From the NCBI GenBank assembly GCA_021732625.1, contig JAKFUP010000052.1, positions 1 to 36,855 on the forward strand: 36,855 nt of DNA, read 5' to 3'. This stretch comes from Hyphomicrobiales bacterium (GTDB lineage Bacteria; Pseudomonadota; Alphaproteobacteria; Rhizobiales; Xanthobacteraceae). Below, one piece after another: positions 33,768-36,855 of this stretch (position 1 is its first letter; each line of letters starts with the position of its first letter). A program made the position numbers and the translations under genes. The notes under the pieces are model-generated. The model was not told the DNA's origin. It made no database searches and worked only from the letters and a program-made list of their open reading frames with translations.

Positions 33768-34249
33768 GCCTGTTGCACCGCCGCACGCGATCGAACGAGC
33801 GCTGCGACACGGTCGGCAACCTCGGCCACCGCAGCGGTCACCTGAGGTGACAGGCCAATCCCCATCTTCAAGGTCTCCGCCTCGATCAACAAAACCACGA
33901 CATCGGACGGAAAGTCATCGCGGAAAATCTGTCTGCCGGCAAACAGCGCGTGATCCCATCGAAAGTCGTGCAGATTAAGCGAGGGTTGATAGCGAAGCTC
34001 GAGATCGCGACCCGGCACTTCAAAAATCGCACCGGGATCGGAGCCAGAACTGGATGCATCGATAACAATAAGGGTGCTGCAGCCGCGAGCGGCGAACATC
34101 GCCGCCATTCCGTCAGTTCCCGCATCGAGCAGTCTCACACCATAGGCTTCAAGTCCGCGTGAACGCAGCGCTGCGATCACCTCAGGACCGGCGCCATCGT
34201 CGCTGCGATTGAGGTTTCCACATCCAACAACTGCGATCACGGAGTCCAT
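33764..34249 (-). CDS. hupD: Hydrogenase maturation endopeptidase (HupD/HyaD family)
   Basis: A 161-aa protease that removes the C-terminal tail of the large subunit after Ni insertion. Conserved points: V-V-G-C-G-N-L-N-R-S-D-D-G-A-G at the start (metal-binding acidic residue), L-I-V-I-D-A near residue 60, and H-D-F in L-N-L-H-D-F near residue 90. The ATG at 34249 matches family N-termini (M-D-S-V-I-A-V-V-G); upstream ATGs at 34273 and 34297 are possible. The substrate is the large subunit encoded three genes upstream. Confidence 0.88.
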   Translation of the reverse strand: MDSVIAVVGCGNLNRSDDGAGPEVIAALRSRGLEAYGVRLLDAGTDGMAAMFAARGCSTLIVIDASSSGSDPGAIFEVPGRDLELRYQPSLNLHDFRWDHALFAGRQIFRDDFPSDVVVLLIEAETLKMGIGLSPQVTAAVAEVADRVAALVRSRAAVQQA

Positions 34250-34321
34250 TTGAAAATGCAGCTCACTGATCATAACGGAGGCGGATTCGCAGAGCATCTC
34301 GGACCGATCAGATCATTTGGC

Positions 34322-34552
34322 TCAAACCCGCCAGAGATCGCAGTACCAGTCTGGATCGACCGGAATATTGAGTTCTGGCAGATCACACCATTCCCGGCGG
34401 GCCAGAAAGTAAATACAATTGTCGCAGGCCTTTGTGATGCCGTCATCTTCCACCGGCTTGCGTATCAATCCCCCGATCACCGTTCTTTCTTTGATGTCGG
34501 TGGCCGATCGCATCCGATCAATGGTCTTTTGCGTTGCATCAACGACAGTCAT
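34322..34552 (-). CDS. Small four-cysteine, HiPIP-like iron-sulfur protein (copy 2)
   Basis: A 76-aa protein. The C-terminal half has C-D-N-C-x9-C-D-L-P-E-L-x-x-P-V-x-P-D-W-Y-C-D-L-W-R. Four Cys with aromatic neighbours close to the C-terminus recall high-potential iron-sulfur proteins (CxxC, C, W-x-C), though spacing is shorter and no export signal exists. It is closely related in this half to the protein at 34597-34908. AGGA precedes the ATG. Lying directly after the large subunit, it may carry a [4Fe-4S] or [3Fe-4S] cluster for electron exit. Family name not known to me. Confidence 0.8.
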   Translation of the reverse strand: MTVVDATQKTIDRMRSATDIKERTVIGGLIRKPVEDDGITKACDNCIYFLARREWCDLPELNIPVDPDWYCDLWRV

Positions 34553-34596
34553 TTGGCGTTCCTGAAGTTACTCCAGAACAACTCGCCACTCTGATT

Positions 34597-34908
34597 TTAG
34601 ATCCTCCACAACCGGCACCACCATTCCGGCTCAACGGGAACGGCGAGTTCGGGCAGATCGCACCATTTTCGATGCACCAGATAGTACATGCATTCCAGAC
34701 AGCGCTGTTTCTCGGGGCCGTAAGGGTGATCGAGAAAACCGCCTAAAACCAGCTTACCCTTCAAATCCTTCGAATCGAGCTGGCGAAGCTGCATCAGAAT
34801 TTCGGCAAACTCCTTATCAGTCTCGGGAAAGGGTTCGACCTTCGTTTCGAGCCCATTCCCAAGCAAATCGGCCATCGCCTTGAGCACTGCTCCGTTTTCG
34901 GACGCCAT
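34597..34908 (-). CDS. Small four-cysteine, HiPIP-like iron-sulfur protein (copy 1)
   Basis: A 103-aa protein, paralogue of the next gene over its C-terminal ~50 residues: C-L-E-C-x9-C-D-L-P-E-L-x-V-P-V-x-P-E-W-W-C-R-L-W-R. The N-terminal ~55 residues are a charged helical extension (T-D-K-E-F-A-E-I-L-M-Q-L-R-Q-L) that the shorter copy lacks. All four Cys and the W-C-D-L-P-E-L and W-x-C-x-L-W-R boxes are kept in both. Located 94 nt after the hydrogenase large subunit. AAGG precedes the ATG. Confidence 0.82.
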   Translation of the reverse strand: MASENGAVLKAMADLLGNGLETKVEPFPETDKEFAEILMQLRQLDSKDLKGKLVLGGFLDHPYGPEKQRCLECMYYLVHRKWCDLPELAVPVEPEWWCRLWRI

Positions 34909-35002
34909 CTGCGATTGCCTTTCACACGATCAGCGCCAGTCTATCATGACGGTCAGCCAGACCACCAATCAGGATACTCCCCTCACAATCAAAATGAAGG
35001 GA

Positions 35003-36601
35003 TCACGCGGTCCGGAATCGAGCCAGCTCTTCTCCTGTTTTTGCATCATGGGCATGAACGGTACAAACGAGACAGGAATCGTAGGACCGGCAGACATGGC
35101 CGACTTCAACAGGATCGCTTGGATCCTTGATGGGCGATCCGATCAAGGCCTGCTCCATCGGCCCCCGAATACCGTCTGCTGATCTCGGGCCGACGTTCCA
35201 GGTTGTCGGCGCGATCATCTGATAGTTCTTGATCTTTCCGTCCTTGACCTCGATCCAGTGGCACAGCGCGCCGCGGATCGCCTCGGTAGCGCCCCAACCG
35301 CGGCCATCCCGCTCGGTCGGCTTTATATACCAAGGGTCATTCAGCTTGAACTCGCGCAAGCAATGCTCGGCCTGACGATACAGTTTGACGCCTTCATGCA
35401 TGCGGGCGAAGTGGCGCAGCGCCACGCTGGCACCGCCCATCTTCTTGTACATGTCGTGGACCAGCGGATCGTAATGCTGCCAGGATTCGCCGTGTTTGCC
35501 GCCGGCGATCAATTGCCGCGACAACGGGCCGGCTTCGAGACGGCCGTTTTCTTCATGACGCACCGCAGTTGCCCAGGAATACTGGCCATCCATATTGACG
35601 GTGTTTTTCTGCGTCGGAATAGTGGTGCGGTCGAACGGATGCTTGCCGCCCGGCTCATCGTACCACGAGTGCATCACGTCTTCTCGCGTATACTTCTGAT
35701 CCATCAGCTTGAAAGTGTCGGTCTTCCCGTCATAGACGCCGCTTTTCATGATCAGCGCCGCATTGCGGGTATCGATGGTCGGCTTCTGGTATTTGTCTTC
35801 ATGAGGCAGATAGCCCCAGGATATGAAGCGGCCATGGCCCTTGCCGTACTTGTCCATTCCGACGTCCATGCTCATGCGCCAGAACATGCCGAGGTCGGAA
35901 TTGGCGTGCTCCGGCTTTTCGTCGAGCCAAGCCATAAAGTCGTCATAGCTCTTGATCTGCTCGTAGCGCTCGAAGGTGCAGCCAAGCCAGATCTTCTCCA
36001 TCCAGTCGCGGCGGAAATACTCGAGGATCGACCAGGCGCGGGTCACATCGGTCAGCGTCGGCGCGCACATCACGCCGCCCGGCACCATGTAGCTCGAATG
36101 CGGCCATTGCCCGCCCAGGAGTGCGTAGATTTCCACCGGCTTGCCGGAAATCGTCACACCAATTTCATAGTTGGTGCCAGTGAACGGCGCCCACCGCTTC
36201 ACCGCCTCTTCATAGTATTTCGACTTGGCGTAGTTCTTGTTGGTGTAGTCGATCATGAAGAGCCCGTAGTGATGCCGCGGCAGGCTCTGCAGACTCTCGA
36301 CGATTTGTCCGAGGTTGCGGGCCAGAATCGCGTTGCGTGGCACCTCTGTTTGCCATGCGGTGTCGAGCGCCCACGCCGCGCAGGTCAGATGCGAGGCGCC
36401 GCAGATGCCGCACGCACGCGGCGTCACCACGAGGCCAGCCTGCGGATCCTTGTCACGCAGGATGACCTCGAAGCCGCGAAACAGTTCGGCCTGAGTCCAG
36501 GCATCAACGATCACTCCATCCTGGATATTAACGCGAACGTCGAGATCGCCTTCGACGCGGCCGACGGGTGAGATATCGAGGGTTTGAACTGCTGCTGGCA
36601 T
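35003..36601 (-). CDS. hupL: [NiFe]-hydrogenase large subunit, probably group 2a (Huc-like)
   Basis: A 532-aa catalytic subunit. Ni-Fe ligands are in the L1 motif R-A-C-G-I-C-G-A-S-H (Cys64, Cys67) and the L2 motif D-S-C-L-V-C-T-V-H (Cys510, Cys513). After His516 a 16-residue tail remains for removal by the endopeptidase. The start P-V-G-R-V-E-G-D-L-D-V-R-V and the block H-S-S-Y-M-V-P-G-G-V resemble group 2a subunits, and the length is nearer to these than to the longer group 1h. The R-A-C in L1 differs from the more common R-I/V-C. It follows the small subunit gene after 66 nt. Group assignment is from memory and needs a tree. Confidence 0.94.
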   Translation of the reverse strand: MPAAVQTLDISPVGRVEGDLDVRVNIQDGVIVDAWTQAELFRGFEVILRDKDPQAGLVVTPRACGICGASHLTCAAWALDTAWQTEVPRNAILARNLGQIVESLQSLPRHHYGLFMIDYTNKNYAKSKYYEEAVKRWAPFTGTNYEIGVTISGKPVEIYALLGGQWPHSSYMVPGGVMCAPTLTDVTRAWSILEYFRRDWMEKIWLGCTFERYEQIKSYDDFMAWLDEKPEHANSDLGMFWRMSMDVGMDKYGKGHGRFISWGYLPHEDKYQKPTIDTRNAALIMKSGVYDGKTDTFKLMDQKYTREDVMHSWYDEPGGKHPFDRTTIPTQKNTVNMDGQYSWATAVRHEENGRLEAGPLSRQLIAGGKHGESWQHYDPLVHDMYKKMGGASVALRHFARMHEGVKLYRQAEHCLREFKLNDPWYIKPTERDGRGWGATEAIRGALCHWIEVKDGKIKNYQMIAPTTWNVGPRSADGIRGPMEQALIGSPIKDPSDPVEVGHVCRSYDSCLVCTVHAHDAKTGEELARFRTA

Positions 36602-36667
36602 TTGAACTGTATCCTGTTTGATCGGGCGTGAAGATGTTTCGTTATCCGGCCGACGAGCGTGAGCTCG

Positions 36668-36855
36668 TCAGACGACGAAGATGTCTTCTTCGGCCCATGC
36701 CGGAGAGGCTGCTTTCGCTGCTGCCGTAAGCTTGATGTACCCCGCCTTGTCGACACCGGTTGGCATGTCCTTGGGAACGCCCATCACGGTCTGCGTCTTG
36801 AAGACCGTTCCCGGCATCAATTCGAAGAACGGGAATTCCGGCTCGGTGCAGCCCA
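36668..36855 (-). CDS. hupS: [NiFe]-hydrogenase small subunit, C-terminal end only
   Basis: The last 62 codons lie in the window, ending at TGA 36668-36670. They read G-C-T-E-P-E-F-P-F-F-E, the Cys-containing segment near the distal iron-sulfur clusters of hydrogenase small subunits, then a short tail ending A-E-E-D-I-F-V-V. There is no C-terminal membrane helix, in contrast to group 1 membrane-bound enzymes, which fits a soluble group 2a type. The N-terminus (and whether a Tat signal exists) is outside the window. Confidence 0.9.
   Translation of the reverse strand, partial: GCTEPEFPFFELMPGTVFKTQTVMGVPKDMPTGVDKAGYIKLTAAAKAASPAWAEEDIFVV

Noticed and set aside
35258-36571. Plus-strand open frame of 437 codons
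   Set aside because: Antisense to the hydrogenase large subunit, which has both Ni-Fe motifs; no family features in the antisense product.
35003-36601. NiFeSe-type hydrogenase
   Set aside because: The L2 motif has Cys codons at both ligand positions; no in-frame UGA is present.

Overview
The window looks like a chromosomal segment of an alphaproteobacterium of the Hyphomicrobiales, most likely a Bradyrhizobium/Afipia/Rhodopseudomonas relative (Nitrobacteraceae). I judge this from the high GC content, the protein style, the bdhA-patatin gene pair and the mix of dehalogenase, hydrogenase and Sec genes; no 16S or other marker gene is present, so the placement is an inference. I see no insertion sequence, CRISPR array or phage gene.

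Bases 1-9800 hold housekeeping, redox and carbon-store genes. They start with the end of a bufferin-type RiPP maturation operon (bufB end, bufC) and a convergent DoxX membrane protein. A type II NADH dehydrogenase is divergent from DoxX, with a shared inverted repeat between them. Next come a CPYC peroxiredoxin-like protein, a LysR regulator, 3-hydroxybutyrate dehydrogenase, a patatin-like lipase and a second CPFC peroxiredoxin-like protein. A decayed TetR gene then faces an intact perfect palindrome, followed by a secreted CPFC thiol protein and a stand-alone DsbD N-terminal-like domain.

Bases 9900-21900 are the most unusual part. They combine two unrelated 2-haloacid dehalogenases (DehI type I, and an HAD type II enzyme), an acetate/glycolate-type SSS permease with its DUF485 partner, thioredoxin reductase, a small CxxC glutaredoxin-like protein, a Crp/Fnr regulator, a ketopantoate-reductase-like protein, and a gene of the glycine/sarcosine/betaine/proline reductase B family with an in-frame UGA (Sec161, motif U-P-L-C) followed by a SECIS-like hairpin. 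The decoding machinery sits in the same locus: tRNA-Sec (selC) lies 3 nt after selB, and a degenerate selA-like remnant overlaps the selB start. I read this as a possible Sec-dependent reductive branch of organohalide or related C2-acid metabolism in an aerobe. The selenoprotein itself is well supported; its substrate is inference.

Bases 21899-36855 form one long minus-strand [NiFe]-hydrogenase operon. In transcription order it reads: small subunit (C-terminal end only), large subunit, two tandem four-cysteine HiPIP-like proteins, endopeptidase, a small Cys protein, TPR protein, two tiny membrane proteins, NifU-Rieske fusion, NHL beta-propeller, hypF, hypC, an SIS-domain isomerase, hypD, hypE, hypA, a very His-rich hypB and a NiCoT/UreH-type nickel permease. 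The gene set and the 532-aa large subunit suggest a group 2a (Huc-like) oxygen-tolerant uptake hydrogenase, able to supply electrons from H2, possibly at trace levels, to the respiratory chain.
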